Shown here: in pieces, positions 7,443-16,241 of the stretch
Position numbering within the stretch: position 1 is the first letter of the stretch
Layout: each line of letters begins with the position of its first letter
Source of the DNA: Paramagnetospirillum magnetotacticum MS-1
GTDB lineage: Bacteria > Pseudomonadota > Alphaproteobacteria > Rhodospirillales > Magnetospirillaceae
DNA: 64,000 bases
Assembly (NCBI RefSeq): GCF_000829825.1
Contig: NZ_JXSL01000030.1
Span: forward strand, 813,501-877,500
Direction of reading: 5' to 3'
The notes under the pieces: generated by a model
The model's database searches: none
What the model saw: the letters and a program-made list of their open reading frames with translations, nothing else
What the model was told of the DNA's origin: nothing
Made by a program: the position numbers and the translations under genes

Positions 7443-8908
7443 GCCATCAGGCGCCATCCTTTCGCTTTGCCACATTCGCGGCGGTGGCCTTGGTCATTGT
7501 GACCGGCGCCGCCCTGCAATCCCAGGTCGCCATCAGCCGCGACATCGCCTATTTCATCTACAACAACGCGCGCATGCTGGCCGGACAGCAGGTGGTGGGA
7601 GCCGATGCCCCGCTTTATTTCACCGGCCTGATGGTATCGAACTTCATCCTCTACGCGCCGGTTTCCGCCCTGGTCGCCATGGGGGTGAATGCCCAGGCAG
7701 CCCTCTTCACCTATGTTTTCGCCATGTTCGCTCCCGCGGGCTTGGCTCTGTACCGCCACTACAGCCAAACCGGGCGGCAGCCCCTGGCCATGGCCATGAC
7801 CAGCGCCCTGGCCGTCATGGCGTTCGTCTTTCCCATCGACATGTTCGGCCAGCGGGAACACTTCTTCTTCCTGCTGCTGGTCCCCTATGCCGTGTACATG
7901 ATGAAACGGCTGGACGGGCCGGATGCCGCCTTTGCTTCCCCGGCGGTGATCGCCTGCACCGTCCTTGCCATTCTGATCAAGCCCCATTTCGTCTTCGCGC
8001 CAGCCGCCGCTGAAATTGTCGCCGCCTGGCGCGAAGGCAAGTGGCGGGCACCGTTCAACCGCGTGGTCCTGGCCATCGCCATCACCTCGTCGGCCTATTA
8101 CGGCTGGGCCCTGTCCACCATGGCCTCCGATCCCAACCGGCAATTGGCGGTTCAGCTCAATCAGGCATACTTCTACCATCCATTCAGCGAGATGATCTTT
8201 CGCAAGTACAGCCTTCTCTGGGTGGGAACGGCGGGGGCCTGGATGACGGCACGGCTCTTCAGACGGACTGATTTCGGCACCGATCTCTGGCCGATTCTCT
8301 GGCTTGGAGCCCTCGGCGCCGCCTTGGTGCAGCAAAAGGGAGTGGATTACCACTTTCTGCCGGCAACCGCCTTCGCCCTGCTGGCCTCAGTGCACGCCGC
8401 TGGCGTTTCTCCCCCAGGCCGCCGACGGACCGCGACCGCGCTGCTGGTGGCTGCCTTCATCGTCCTGGCGGGCTGGCGTGGCCAGACCAAGCTGCGCGAC
8501 GAGCATGCGGCACTGAACCAGATCCGACAACTGGAAGCCGCCGTTCTGCGCCATGCGGGTGATCGTCCGTTTCTGCTTGTCTCGACGGATCATTGGCCGC
8601 TTTACCCCATCCTGGTGCGGACCGGCCTGATTTATGCGTCGCGTTTCAACACCTTCTGGTTCATCGATTCACTGGCGGCGGTGGAAGCGCGCCGAGGTCC
8701 GGTCGAGGGCTCCGTCCACCGGGCATTGGAACAGGCGGTCGTCGAGGATTTTCAGCGATATCGTCCCCGTCTGGCGGTACTGCGCCGCGACGAGGAGCCT
8801 GAATTGACCCGCTTCCTGACAAACCCGCCCATCTCCGGCCTTCTGGCCCGTTATCGGGAAGTGGAAGACGTGGACGGCTTTCGCTTCCTCATCGCCGAGG
8901 GGGATTGA
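7439..8908 (+). CDS. polytopic membrane protein, GT-C-like glycosyltransferase candidate
   Basis: A 489-residue integral membrane protein. A first helix at about residues 10-28 is followed by an acidic periplasmic-type loop (SRDIAYFIYNNARMLAGQ) resembling the first loop of lipid-linked-sugar-dependent transferases (ArnT/PMT/DUF2029-like). Several more hydrophobic segments run to about residue 350, with a soluble C-terminal tail. It would use a polyprenyl-phosphate-linked sugar as donor on the periplasmic side. The start ATG overlaps the previous stop by four bases. The GT2 at 9798 is a candidate maker of such a donor. The family assignment is by architecture only. Confidence 0.7.
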   Translation: MSHQAPSFRFATFAAVALVIVTGAALQSQVAISRDIAYFIYNNARMLAGQQVVGADAPLYFTGLMVSNFILYAPVSALVAMGVNAQAALFTYVFAMFAPAGLALYRHYSQTGRQPLAMAMTSALAVMAFVFPIDMFGQREHFFFLLLVPYAVYMMKRLDGPDAAFASPAVIACTVLAILIKPHFVFAPAAAEIVAAWREGKWRAPFNRVVLAIAITSSAYYGWALSTMASDPNRQLAVQLNQAYFYHPFSEMIFRKYSLLWVGTAGAWMTARLFRRTDFGTDLWPILWLGALGAALVQQKGVDYHFLPATAFALLASVHAAGVSPPGRRRTATALLVAAFIVLAGWRGQTKLRDEHAALNQIRQLEAAVLRHAGDRPFLLVSTDHWPLYPILVRTGLIYASRFNTFWFIDSLAAVEARRGPVEGSVHRALEQAVVEDFQRYRPRLAVLRRDEEPELTRFLTNPPISGLLARYREVEDVDGFRFLIAEGD

Positions 8909-8911
8909 ATC

Positions 8912-9805
8912 ATGAGCGTATCGCCCCGCGTGCTGGTGACCGGGGGATCCGGTTTTGTCGGACTGGCCGCGGTCAAGGCCCTGCTGGCCGCTGGTCGCCG
9001 GGTGACCGCCACCACCACCCGTCCCGGCACGCCACCCCTGACCGCTGAGGGTCTGGACTGGGTGGGCTGGGACGCCGAGACGACGACGCTTCCCCCAATG
9101 GAGTGGGACGGCATCGATGCCGTTTGCCATCTGGCCGTCCCGCGCCAGCTTTCCCCCTTTCCGGATCGGGCGGCGGCACTTTATGCCGTCAATGTCCAAG
9201 CGACCTTCGCCTTGCTCGAAGCGTCCCGCCGCCACGGCGTCCGCCGCTTCCTACTGGCTTCGACCGGTGACGTCCTGGCGCCTGAATCTGAACTGGCCCC
9301 TGATGGCGACACCGGTTACGCCCCCCGGAATTTCTACGGCAGCAGCAAAATTTGCGCCGAAGTTCTGACCCAGGCCTATGGCGACATTTTGTCTCCCGCG
9401 ATCTTACGCATCTATCACCCCTACGGCCCCAACGGAGAGCGGTTCCTGATCAACCGTCTTTTACGCAAGGTCGAGGCGGGCGAGGAAATCCGCCTGGAAG
9501 GAACCGACGGCATCCTCGTCAACCCCATTTGGATCGACGATCTCGGCCAGGCGATCGCCCGGCTGGCGGAAGGCGAGCAGACCGGCCTGTTCAACCTGGG
9601 CGGCCGGGAATTCCTCCGCCTCGGCGCGCTCTTGCGGCTGGCAGGTGAATTATGTGGGCGCACGCCATTGCTGCATTCCTCGGGCGCTCCGCCCGACCCC
9701 CGGCACGCGGGCGAGGTCGAGGCCAGTTGCCGCCGACTGAATTGGGCTCCACGGATCGATCTACGTGAAGGACTGTCTCGGCTGCTGATCCCGGCCGATG
9801 GTTGA
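8912..9805 (+). CDS. NAD-dependent epimerase/reductase family protein
   Basis: A 297-residue extended SDR. It carries TGGSGFVG at residues 10-17, the LASTGDV strand near 115-121 and the Tyr142-x3-Lys146 pair (YGSSK), with RIYHPYGP afterwards. The normally conserved second Ser/Thr region reads STGD, a little unusual but within family variation. The ATG at 8912 has a GAGGGGGA ribosome-binding site. The last eight bases overlap the start of the GT2 gene. It could be a 4-reductase or 4-epimerase acting on a nucleotide sugar; the substrate cannot be told. Confidence 0.82.
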   Translation: MSVSPRVLVTGGSGFVGLAAVKALLAAGRRVTATTTRPGTPPLTAEGLDWVGWDAETTTLPPMEWDGIDAVCHLAVPRQLSPFPDRAAALYAVNVQATFALLEASRRHGVRRFLLASTGDVLAPESELAPDGDTGYAPRNFYGSSKICAEVLTQAYGDILSPAILRIYHPYGPNGERFLINRLLRKVEAGEEIRLEGTDGILVNPIWIDDLGQAIARLAEGEQTGLFNLGGREFLRLGALLRLAGELCGRTPLLHSSGAPPDPRHAGEVEASCRRLNWAPRIDLREGLSRLLIPADG

Positions 9806-10844
9806 CGACCTGCCCCAAAAAGCGGCACAAACAGCACCGGATCAAAGCCTTGAGGTCGTGATGCACACCGAGCTTGCCGGAACCATAACCTATTCCATCG
9901 TCGTGCCCGCCTATTGCGAGGCGGGCAATATCGGTGAATTCCATCGTCGCCTCAGCGCGGCAATGGAACCTTTGGACGGAGAATGGGAACTGATCATCGT
10001 CGATGACCGCTCCATCGACGAAACCTTTGCCGTGGTTTCGGAACTGGCCGCCCGCGATCCTCGGGTGCGAGGCCTGCGCTTCGCCCGTAACCAGGGCTCG
10101 CATACCGCCATCCTGTGCGGCCTGCACCACGCCCGGGGCGAATGTGCCGTCGTCCTGGCCGCCGACCTGGAGGATCCGCCCGAACTGGTTCCGCAACTGG
10201 TGGCCAAGTGGCGCGAGGATAAGGCCAAGATCGTCTGGGGCGTCCGCGGCCGGCGGCTGGCTCAAACCCGCTCGACCTTGTTCTTTGCCGGAGCGTTCTA
10301 CTTCATTCTCCGCCACGTCATGGGCATGAAGGAAATGCCAGCCAGCGGTACCGACTGCTTCCTGGCCGACCGCGTCGTATTGGACGCCCTGGCCCGCTTT
10401 CCCGAGCGCAATCTCAACGTGATCGCCCTGCTGCTTTGGATGGGATTCGACCAGGCCTTCATGGTCTATGACAAGCAGCCCCGCCACCATGGAAGCTCGG
10501 GCTGGACCCTGGCCAAGAAGATCAAGCTGGCCATCGATTCGGTGACGTCGTTCAGTTACGTCCCCATCCGCTGGATGTCCCTGATCGGGGTTGGAGTCGC
10601 CTGCGGCGGATTTCTATACGCCGGTCTGGTTTTCGTCATGAGCCTGTTCGACCGCGTTGTCCCGGGATGGTCCTCGCTGATGTTCGTCGTGCTGGTGCTC
10701 GGCGGAATGCAGATGATGATGCTGGGCATCTTGGGAGAATATCTCTGGCGGACACTGGACGAAGGCCGCCGCCGCCCCCGCTACATCGTCGAGGACACCG
10801 CGGGCAAGGCCGAACCCGCCGATTTAAGGGGCGGAGAGGGCTGA
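9798..10844 (+). CDS. GT2 glycosyltransferase, polyprenyl-phosphate type (GtrB/DPM-like)
   Basis: A 348-residue protein with a GT-A domain: YSIVVPAYCEAGNI (about 32-45), a VDDRS in place of the common DDGS, and the DLEDPPELV motif that binds metal and nucleotide. Two C-terminal hydrophobic helices (about residues 265-290 and 295-325) follow, as in GtrB and bacterial DPM-like enzymes. These load a sugar from a nucleotide onto undecaprenyl phosphate at the inner membrane. The start overlaps the preceding gene by eight bases; a second in-frame ATG about 20 codons on is also possible. The membrane protein at 7439-8908 may use its product. Confidence 0.85.
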   Translation: MVDDLPQKAAQTAPDQSLEVVMHTELAGTITYSIVVPAYCEAGNIGEFHRRLSAAMEPLDGEWELIIVDDRSIDETFAVVSELAARDPRVRGLRFARNQGSHTAILCGLHHARGECAVVLAADLEDPPELVPQLVAKWREDKAKIVWGVRGRRLAQTRSTLFFAGAFYFILRHVMGMKEMPASGTDCFLADRVVLDALARFPERNLNVIALLLWMGFDQAFMVYDKQPRHHGSSGWTLAKKIKLAIDSVTSFSYVPIRWMSLIGVGVACGGFLYAGLVFVMSLFDRVVPGWSSLMFVVLVLGGMQMMMLGILGEYLWRTLDEGRRRPRYIVEDTAGKAEPADLRGGEG

Positions 10845-10925
10845 TCGCGGGCGGTACTGGTGGACTTTACCGGTGATTTCAGGCACCCTCCCGGCCCACG
10901 GTGACCCGCGTTTCAGAGGAAGTCG

Positions 10926-11480
10926 ATGACCCGTTCCGCCTCCTATGTTTCCCTCGACGACCCCGAAACCTGCTGGAAAGATCCCAACGCAAAATCCACG
11001 GGTTTTTTCGCCAGGCACCAGCAGATCTGCCTGACCCGCGACGTGGTCGAACAGATCAAGCGCACCGCCCTGGACAGCGGGGTCAATTGCCGGCTGTCGC
11101 TGCATACCGGCCCCGAGGATGACTTCCACGAGATGATCATCTTCCAGCATCGGGATCAGTACTACCGGCCGAAAAAGCATATCCGCCCCAAGTCGTTCCA
11201 TATGATCGAGGGTGAGATGGCGGTATTCGTCTTCGCCGATGACGGCGAGGTGATCGACGCCCAGATCGTCAACACCACCACTAACCTGATCTATCGGGTC
11301 GGCGCCAATCTCTTCCACACCGACGTGCCGCTCACCCCTTATGTCGTGCATCACGAGAGCACGCTGGGGCCGTTCCTCGGCAAGTCGGATCACACCTTCG
11401 CCCCCTTTTCGCCGCCCGCCGACGACAAGGAGGCCTATTTGAAGTTTCGCGACGGCCTGCTGAAGCTGGTCGGTCGCTGA
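10926..11480 (+). CDS. WbuC-like cupin-fold protein
   Basis: A 184-residue protein resembling WbuC-family cupins found in O-antigen clusters. It has NCRLSLHTGPEDDFHEMII, a histidine-rich RPKKH segment, SFHMIEGEMAVFVF and a VPLTPYVVHHES strand, giving two cupin-type motifs with His/Glu metal ligands. WbuC has no firmly assigned reaction. An AGGAAG ribosome-binding site supports the start, and an 81-base spacer separates it from the GT2. The UGM-like flavoprotein follows after 21 bases, suggesting joint function in making or assembling a furanose-containing or otherwise modified sugar. Confidence 0.75.
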   Translation: MTRSASYVSLDDPETCWKDPNAKSTGFFARHQQICLTRDVVEQIKRTALDSGVNCRLSLHTGPEDDFHEMIIFQHRDQYYRPKKHIRPKSFHMIEGEMAVFVFADDGEVIDAQIVNTTTNLIYRVGANLFHTDVPLTPYVVHHESTLGPFLGKSDHTFAPFSPPADDKEAYLKFRDGLLKLVGR

Positions 11481-11501
11481 GTTTTCGGGAGTTTTGCCAG
11501 T

Positions 11502-12629
11502 ATGAAGAAGGCTCTGGTCATCGGCGGCGGCTTCGCCGGATGCAGCGCGGCCCATCTATTGTCGCTGCAGGGCGGCTGGGACATCACCGTGGTCGAAAGT
11601 GGTCCCTGGCTGGGTGGCGGCTGCAAGACCCTGTGGTATGGCGGCCATCCCTACACTTTCGGACCGCGGCACTTCCTGACCCAGAACGTGCCCGTATTCG
11701 ACTACCTCAACAAGTACTGCCCGCTGCGCCGCTGCAACGACCATGTGTTCCTGACCTATGTGGAAAAGGACGCTCAGTTCTATAATTATCCGATCCACAT
11801 CGACGACGTCGCCCGTATGCCGGAAAAGGATCAGATCAACAAGGAACTGACCGAGGCCAAGCAACTCAACGGTGCCGGTGCCGCCAAGGATTTCGAGGAA
11901 TATTGGCTGGCCTCCATCGGCCGCACCCTCTACGACAAGTTCGTCAACACCTACTCCAAGAAAATGTGGATGTTGGACGACAACAAGGTGATGGACGATT
12001 TCTCCTGGTCGCCCAAGGGCGTCGCCCTGAAGGAAGGTCCGCGCCAGGCCTGGGATACCGCCATCTCGGCCTATCCCATCGCCCCCAACGGCTATGACGA
12101 CTATTTCGAGATCGCCACCAGGGCCGAGGGCGTCAAGGTCCTGTGGACCACGATCGAGCAGTACGATCTGCCCAACAAGACGGTGGTGATCGACGGCGAG
12201 AAGCGGACCTACGACGCCATCATCAATACCGCCTCGCCCGATCTGGTCATGGACAACGCCTTTGGCGAGCTGCCCTATATCGGCCGTGATTTCATCAAAT
12301 TCGTGCTGCCCATCGCCCATGCCTTCCCCAAGGACGTGTACTTCCTGTACTACGCCAGCGACGAGCCCTTCACCCGCCTGGTGGAATACAAGCAGTTCAC
12401 CCGAATCAATTACGACGCCGAATCGACCATCATCGGCATGGAGATCCCGTCCAAGAACGGCCGCTACTACCCGCTGCCGCTCAAGACGGAATACGAGCGG
12501 GCCCAGAAGTATTTCGACGCCATGGGCGAGAACGTGTTCTCCATCGGCCGCTGCGGCAGCTATCAGTATCGGGTGGACGTGGACGACTGCATCGCCCAGG
12601 CCATGGACTCGGTGGAGAAACTGAAGTGA
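11502..12629 (+). CDS. UDP-galactopyranose mutase-like flavoprotein
   Basis: A 375-residue protein with the FAD-binding GGGFAGCSAA motif at residues 8-17, VVESGPWLGGGC, and the mutase-like segments GPRHFLTQN, FYNYPIHIDDV and YTKKM-like NTYSKKMW. A Pro-Leu-Pro-Leu and Arg-rich nucleotide-binding region and the C-terminal SIGRCGSYQYRVDVDDCI (the second FAD contact) complete it. UGM converts UDP-Galp to UDP-Galf using reduced FAD. Length matches the family. The stop overlaps the next gene (GTGA). Divergence from canonical Glf means that a different UDP-sugar furanose, or another flavin reaction, cannot be excluded. Confidence 0.78.
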   Translation: MKKALVIGGGFAGCSAAHLLSLQGGWDITVVESGPWLGGGCKTLWYGGHPYTFGPRHFLTQNVPVFDYLNKYCPLRRCNDHVFLTYVEKDAQFYNYPIHIDDVARMPEKDQINKELTEAKQLNGAGAAKDFEEYWLASIGRTLYDKFVNTYSKKMWMLDDNKVMDDFSWSPKGVALKEGPRQAWDTAISAYPIAPNGYDDYFEIATRAEGVKVLWTTIEQYDLPNKTVVIDGEKRTYDAIINTASPDLVMDNAFGELPYIGRDFIKFVLPIAHAFPKDVYFLYYASDEPFTRLVEYKQFTRINYDAESTIIGMEIPSKNGRYYPLPLKTEYERAQKYFDAMGENVFSIGRCGSYQYRVDVDDCIAQAMDSVEKLK

Positions 12630-13711
12630 CAGTCCACGGGCTTCCCGCCCCCAGCGCCGATACGGCGCTCTACCAGTCGATCATGGAGGCGGGCTTCACC
12701 GCCTTTCCCGAGCGGCTGGCCAATTGGCGCCGCTTCAAGGCGGCCCAGCGGGGCGAGCGGCTCGACTACCTGCCGGTCAAGCTCGACGTCGAGCATGTCA
12801 GCCGCTGCAACTACCGCTGCACGATGTGCCAGGTCAGCGACTGGCCGAAGATGACGCGGGCCGCCGACATGACCGTGGGCGACTTCAAATCCCTGCTGGA
12901 ACAGCAGATCGGCGTGGTCGAGATCAAGCTTCAGGGCATGGGCGAGCCGCTGCTGGCCGCCGAATCGTTCTTCGAGATGATCCGCCACGCCCGAGAGCGG
13001 CACATCTGGGTGCGGGCCACCACCAACGGCTCCCTGCTCCATATCAAGGAGAATTATAAGGGTCTGGTGGAATCCGACATCTGCGAGATCCAGGTTTCCA
13101 TCGACGGTGCCCGGCCCGAGACCTACGAGGCTATCCGCCGTGGCGGCAAATTCGAACGCGTGGCCGAAAATTGCCGCCTGCTCAACGCCCATGCCGCCCA
13201 GGACGGGCGCGAGCGCACCCGCATGTGGGTCGTGGTGCAGCAGGGTAATCTGGCCGATCTCGACCTGCTGCCCAAAGCCGCGGCCGAGATGGGCTTCAAA
13301 CGCCTGACCCTGTCGCTGGACCTGACCTCCTGGGGCCAAGAGACCTGGGAGCGCAACAACGAAGCGCTGGATGCCCACGACCTGCTGCCAGTGGAAAAGG
13401 CCTGGGCCCTGGTCGAGGAGGGCAAGCGTCTGGGCGTCGAGGTCACCTTCTGGGCCATCGATTCCAAATATGACTGGTCCGACCCCGCCAAGCTCTGCCC
13501 ATGGCCGTTCGAACGCGCCTATATCGCTTCGGACATGCGGGTGGTGCCCTGCTGCATGATCGCCAACCCGGACGTGCTGGACATGGGCGATGCCCGCGAC
13601 CTCACCGGCGTGTGGACGGGAGAGCGCATGGCCGAATTCCGCCGCGCCCATCTGGAGGGGCGGATTCCCGAAGTCTGCAACTCCTGTTATCGGGACCCGC
13701 CAGCCCCGTGA
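12626..13711 (+). CDS. radical SAM/SPASM enzyme
   Basis: A 361-residue protein with Cys-x3-Cys-x2-Cys (RCNYRCTMC) at residues 61, 65 and 68, then KLQGMGEPLLA (the GGEP-like strand) and VSIDGA. The C-terminal SPASM region carries CPWPFERAYI, VVPCCM and VCNSCY cysteines for auxiliary [4Fe-4S] clusters. The family includes sugar and aminoglycoside dehydrogenases and peptide-modifying enzymes. The GTG start overlaps the mutase-like gene's stop and the stop overlaps the SGNH hydrolase's GTG, so three genes are translationally chained. The substrate is unknown. Confidence 0.87.
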   Translation: MTVHGLPAPSADTALYQSIMEAGFTAFPERLANWRRFKAAQRGERLDYLPVKLDVEHVSRCNYRCTMCQVSDWPKMTRAADMTVGDFKSLLEQQIGVVEIKLQGMGEPLLAAESFFEMIRHARERHIWVRATTNGSLLHIKENYKGLVESDICEIQVSIDGARPETYEAIRRGGKFERVAENCRLLNAHAAQDGRERTRMWVVVQQGNLADLDLLPKAAAEMGFKRLTLSLDLTSWGQETWERNNEALDAHDLLPVEKAWALVEEGKRLGVEVTFWAIDSKYDWSDPAKLCPWPFERAYIASDMRVVPCCMIANPDVLDMGDARDLTGVWTGERMAEFRRAHLEGRIPEVCNSCYRDPPAP

Positions 13712-14847
13712 GTGGCCATCCCAACACCCTGGTCGGCCAGATCGAGGCAGTCGGCGCCCGGCTCGATGATCTTCTGCCCGCCTATCCCGGACTGAGCGCG
13801 GAGCAAATCGACGAGGTCCTGCGGGACGGCGCCCTGGCGCTCAGCAGGCCGGTGATGGCCTATGGCCTGCTGGGCGTGCACCCCTGCCGCACCGCCACCC
13901 TCAACGTCCACCCCGCAGGCTTTCGCGACGACGGCAGCGGCCAAGCATGGCCGAATCGGGACGGCATCCGGCGGCTATTCGTGTTCGGCGGCTCCACCAC
14001 CTTCGGCTTCAATGTGTCCGATGGCGATACCGTGCCCGCCCGCCTGGGGGCACGGCTGAGCGAGGCCGGGCTCGACGGCTGGGAGGTCTACAATTTCGGC
14101 AGCGGCAGCTACACAAGTCGCCACGAGATGTTGCGCTTCCTGGCTCTGCTGGACCAGGGTATCAGACCGGACATGGCCCTGTTCCTCGACGGTTACAACG
14201 ATTCCTTCTACGCCTTCGGCAATCCCCGGCTGGTGGAGGCCCTGGACGGCCTGTACCAGGGGGAAAAGCGCCGGCGCCGGATGGGCCTGCTGAGCGCCGT
14301 CGCGGATTATTGGCGCGAGGCCCGGACGGTCCGCTCGGGCCGGATGCCGTCGGTCGCAGACTATTCCGCTGGCGATAGCGCCTTTGCCGCGCCCCTGATC
14401 ACCTGGGACGCGGTCGAGGCGGCGTTGGCGGCCAGCAGCCGCCCAGCCGATGACACCGCTTTTGGCGCGCCCGGCGCCCGGGTCGCCGGACTAGTGTGGG
14501 ACCGCTACGGCGACAGCGTCGCCATGATCCGCGCCGCCGCCTTGCGCCATCGGATTCCGGTTGTCTTCGCCTGGCAGCCGGTGCCATTCTTCGCCACCGA
14601 GCCCGGCCAACGCATTCTCGACCCGCTGCACCGCCTGTTCCGGGCCGGAGCCTTTTGCGCCCCGGTCTATCACTGGCTGCATACCAACGGTTTTCCCGGC
14701 ATGGGCGACGCCCCTGATTTCGTCGATCTCAGCGAGGCGGGAAAGGGGCTGGACGCAGTGGCTTATCTCGACGTATGCCATTACACGCGGGCTATGGCCG
14801 ATCGCATCGCCCAGGCTCTTGTCGCCCAGCTGGCGCCACGGATGTAA
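13708..14847 (+). CDS. SGNH/GDSL-type hydrolase or O-acyltransferase-like esterase
   Basis: A 379-residue protein. The block I motif FVFGGSTTFGFN places a Ser nucleophile near residue 96. An NFGSGSY strand supplies the oxyanion Gly, and DGYNDSFY supplies the Asn. The C-terminal YLDVCHYT gives the Asp-x2-His pair. These are the four SGNH blocks. Such enzymes remove or add acyl groups on polysaccharides. The GTG start at 13708 overlaps the stop of the radical SAM gene; frames reading further upstream are inside that gene. I see no clear signal peptide or membrane helix, so it may act in the cytoplasm on a lipid-linked or nucleotide sugar. Confidence 0.8.
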   Translation: MSGHPNTLVGQIEAVGARLDDLLPAYPGLSAEQIDEVLRDGALALSRPVMAYGLLGVHPCRTATLNVHPAGFRDDGSGQAWPNRDGIRRLFVFGGSTTFGFNVSDGDTVPARLGARLSEAGLDGWEVYNFGSGSYTSRHEMLRFLALLDQGIRPDMALFLDGYNDSFYAFGNPRLVEALDGLYQGEKRRRRMGLLSAVADYWREARTVRSGRMPSVADYSAGDSAFAAPLITWDAVEAALAASSRPADDTAFGAPGARVAGLVWDRYGDSVAMIRAAALRHRIPVVFAWQPVPFFATEPGQRILDPLHRLFRAGAFCAPVYHWLHTNGFPGMGDAPDFVDLSEAGKGLDAVAYLDVCHYTRAMADRIAQALVAQLAPRM

Positions 14848-14857
14848 AGGAAGCTTC

Positions 14858-15034
14858 ATGCTCCGCGCCCTGATCACAGCAGCCTTTCCCCAGGCCGGGC
14901 AACAGCCCTCGCTAGCGCGATGGCTGTTGCCCCTGGCCCTGCGCTTCCTGCGCCACCCGGCGGAGATCATGGCGCTGACCCGCCGAATCCGTAGCAAGGG
15001 CCGGGTGGACGACGATCTCTATCCCCTGTGGTGA
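14858..15034 (+). CDS. small hypothetical protein (58 residues)
   Basis: The ATG at 14858 has a good AAAGGAAG ribosome-binding site, ten bases after the hydrolase stop. The TGA overlaps the GTG start of the TIGR04372-type gene (GTGA), so it is chained on both sides. The peptide is basic with a short hydrophobic stretch (WLLPLALRFL) and a charged end (RVDDDLYPLW). No family is recognised. Its context makes it a better candidate for a real small gene than its length would suggest. Confidence 0.5.
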   Translation: MLRALITAAFPQAGQQPSLARWLLPLALRFLRHPAEIMALTRRIRSKGRVDDDLYPLW

Positions 15035-16221
15035 TCAGAGAGATGCTTCGTCTGGGCCTGCGTATCGCCTGCAAATTTGTCGCCCTTGGCCTGATGGCGG
15101 TGCTCTGGCTGGTCGAGCCGTTCTGGCGACTGCGTTTTACCCATCTGTGGTGCGCCCGCTTCGGCCCACTGGCCTACAGCACCCATTTGTGGGTGGCAAA
15201 GCGCCGCCTCGAAGGACCGGAACGGCGCACCACCCGGCTGTTTTTCGGCGCCCAGCCAGCCAATTGCCAGCTTTTCGCCATGTGGAAGCGGGTGCTGCCC
15301 ATCGTCGAGAGCCGGGCCTTGTCGGCCTTCTATCACTATTGCGGCACGACCTTAAGCAGTCGCCGTTTTTTCGCCCCGATTCCCGACGAGTTCGACAATC
15401 ATCGGGCCATCCACGTCCAACCGGTACTATCCTTCAATGCCGAGGATGAAGCCCGCGGTGCCGGGCTGTTGGCCGAGATGGGCATGAGTCCGGCGGATTG
15501 GTGGATCTGCTTCCAGGCCCGCGATCCCCTCTATCACGAAACCCGCGGCTTCGGCGACAGCGGCGCCCACCGCAATTGCCGGGTCGAGAACTATCTGGCG
15601 GCGGCAGCCTGGGTGACCGCCCGCGGCGGCTGGGCGCTGCGCATGGGCGCGGCGGTCGAACGCCCTCTGCCAGCAAACGGTGATCCCCATGTCATCGATT
15701 ACGCCGCTCGCCATCGCAGCGATTTCGGCGATATTTACCTGCTGGGAAAGTGCCGCTTCCTCCTTGCCTGCGGCACCGGCACCGAATCCGTGCCGCCGCT
15801 GTTCGGCATACCGGTGGCCAAGGCCAATATGATGCCGCTGCGCCCCACCCCGGTGGGCGCCAACGGGCTTTACATTCCCAAGCTGATCCGCGAAGGCGAG
15901 GGCGGGCCGGTGCTGAGCTTCAGCCGCTGCCAGGCCCTGGGAGGCTACAGCTATACCGACCCTGCCGCGCTGAAGCTGTGGCAATATCCCGGCAATCTCG
16001 AACGCCAGGGGCTGCACCTGCAAGAGAATGGCGAGGACGACATCCTCGATCTGTGCCGCGACATGTTCGACCGCCTCGACGGCATCGCCCCCGACCCCGA
16101 GGCCGCCCGGCTTCAAGCGCACTACAAGGCGCGCTTCTTCTCCCATGTTCCCGACATGGCCCTGATGCCCGATATCGGGGGCCGCTTCGCATTGAAATAC
16201 CGTCACCTCATCGAAGGTTGA
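15031..16221 (+). CDS. TIGR04372-type putative glycosyltransferase
   Basis: A roughly 396-residue protein with an N-terminal hydrophobic anchor (about residues 8-30). A soluble body follows with features I associate with the TIGR04372 family: a WWICFQARD strand, a HRNCRVENYLAA segment, a GGWALRMG motif and LACGTGTESVPPLFGIPVA, the GT-B-like donor-binding loop. Members sit in surface-glycan clusters of alphaproteobacteria and spirochaetes; the sugar transferred is not known. GTG codons at 15028 and 15031 and an ATG at 15043 are all possible starts; 15031 gives the GTGA coupling used elsewhere here. Confidence 0.75.
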   Translation: MIREMLRLGLRIACKFVALGLMAVLWLVEPFWRLRFTHLWCARFGPLAYSTHLWVAKRRLEGPERRTTRLFFGAQPANCQLFAMWKRVLPIVESRALSAFYHYCGTTLSSRRFFAPIPDEFDNHRAIHVQPVLSFNAEDEARGAGLLAEMGMSPADWWICFQARDPLYHETRGFGDSGAHRNCRVENYLAAAAWVTARGGWALRMGAAVERPLPANGDPHVIDYAARHRSDFGDIYLLGKCRFLLACGTGTESVPPLFGIPVAKANMMPLRPTPVGANGLYIPKLIREGEGGPVLSFSRCQALGGYSYTDPAALKLWQYPGNLERQGLHLQENGEDDILDLCRDMFDRLDGIAPDPEAARLQAHYKARFFSHVPDMALMPDIGGRFALKYRHLIEG

Positions 16222-16241
16222 TTCCGAGGAGAAACCGGACC

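Noticed and set aside
13501-13707. Longer N-terminus for the SGNH hydrolase
   Set aside because: The extra 69 codons are inside the radical SAM gene in another frame; the GTG at 13708 overlaps that gene's stop in the usual coupled manner.
15750-16241. Upstream extension of the class III aminotransferase frame
   Set aside because: The added residues are an out-of-frame reading of the TIGR04372-type gene; the ATG at 16242 has its own ribosome-binding site and gives family length.
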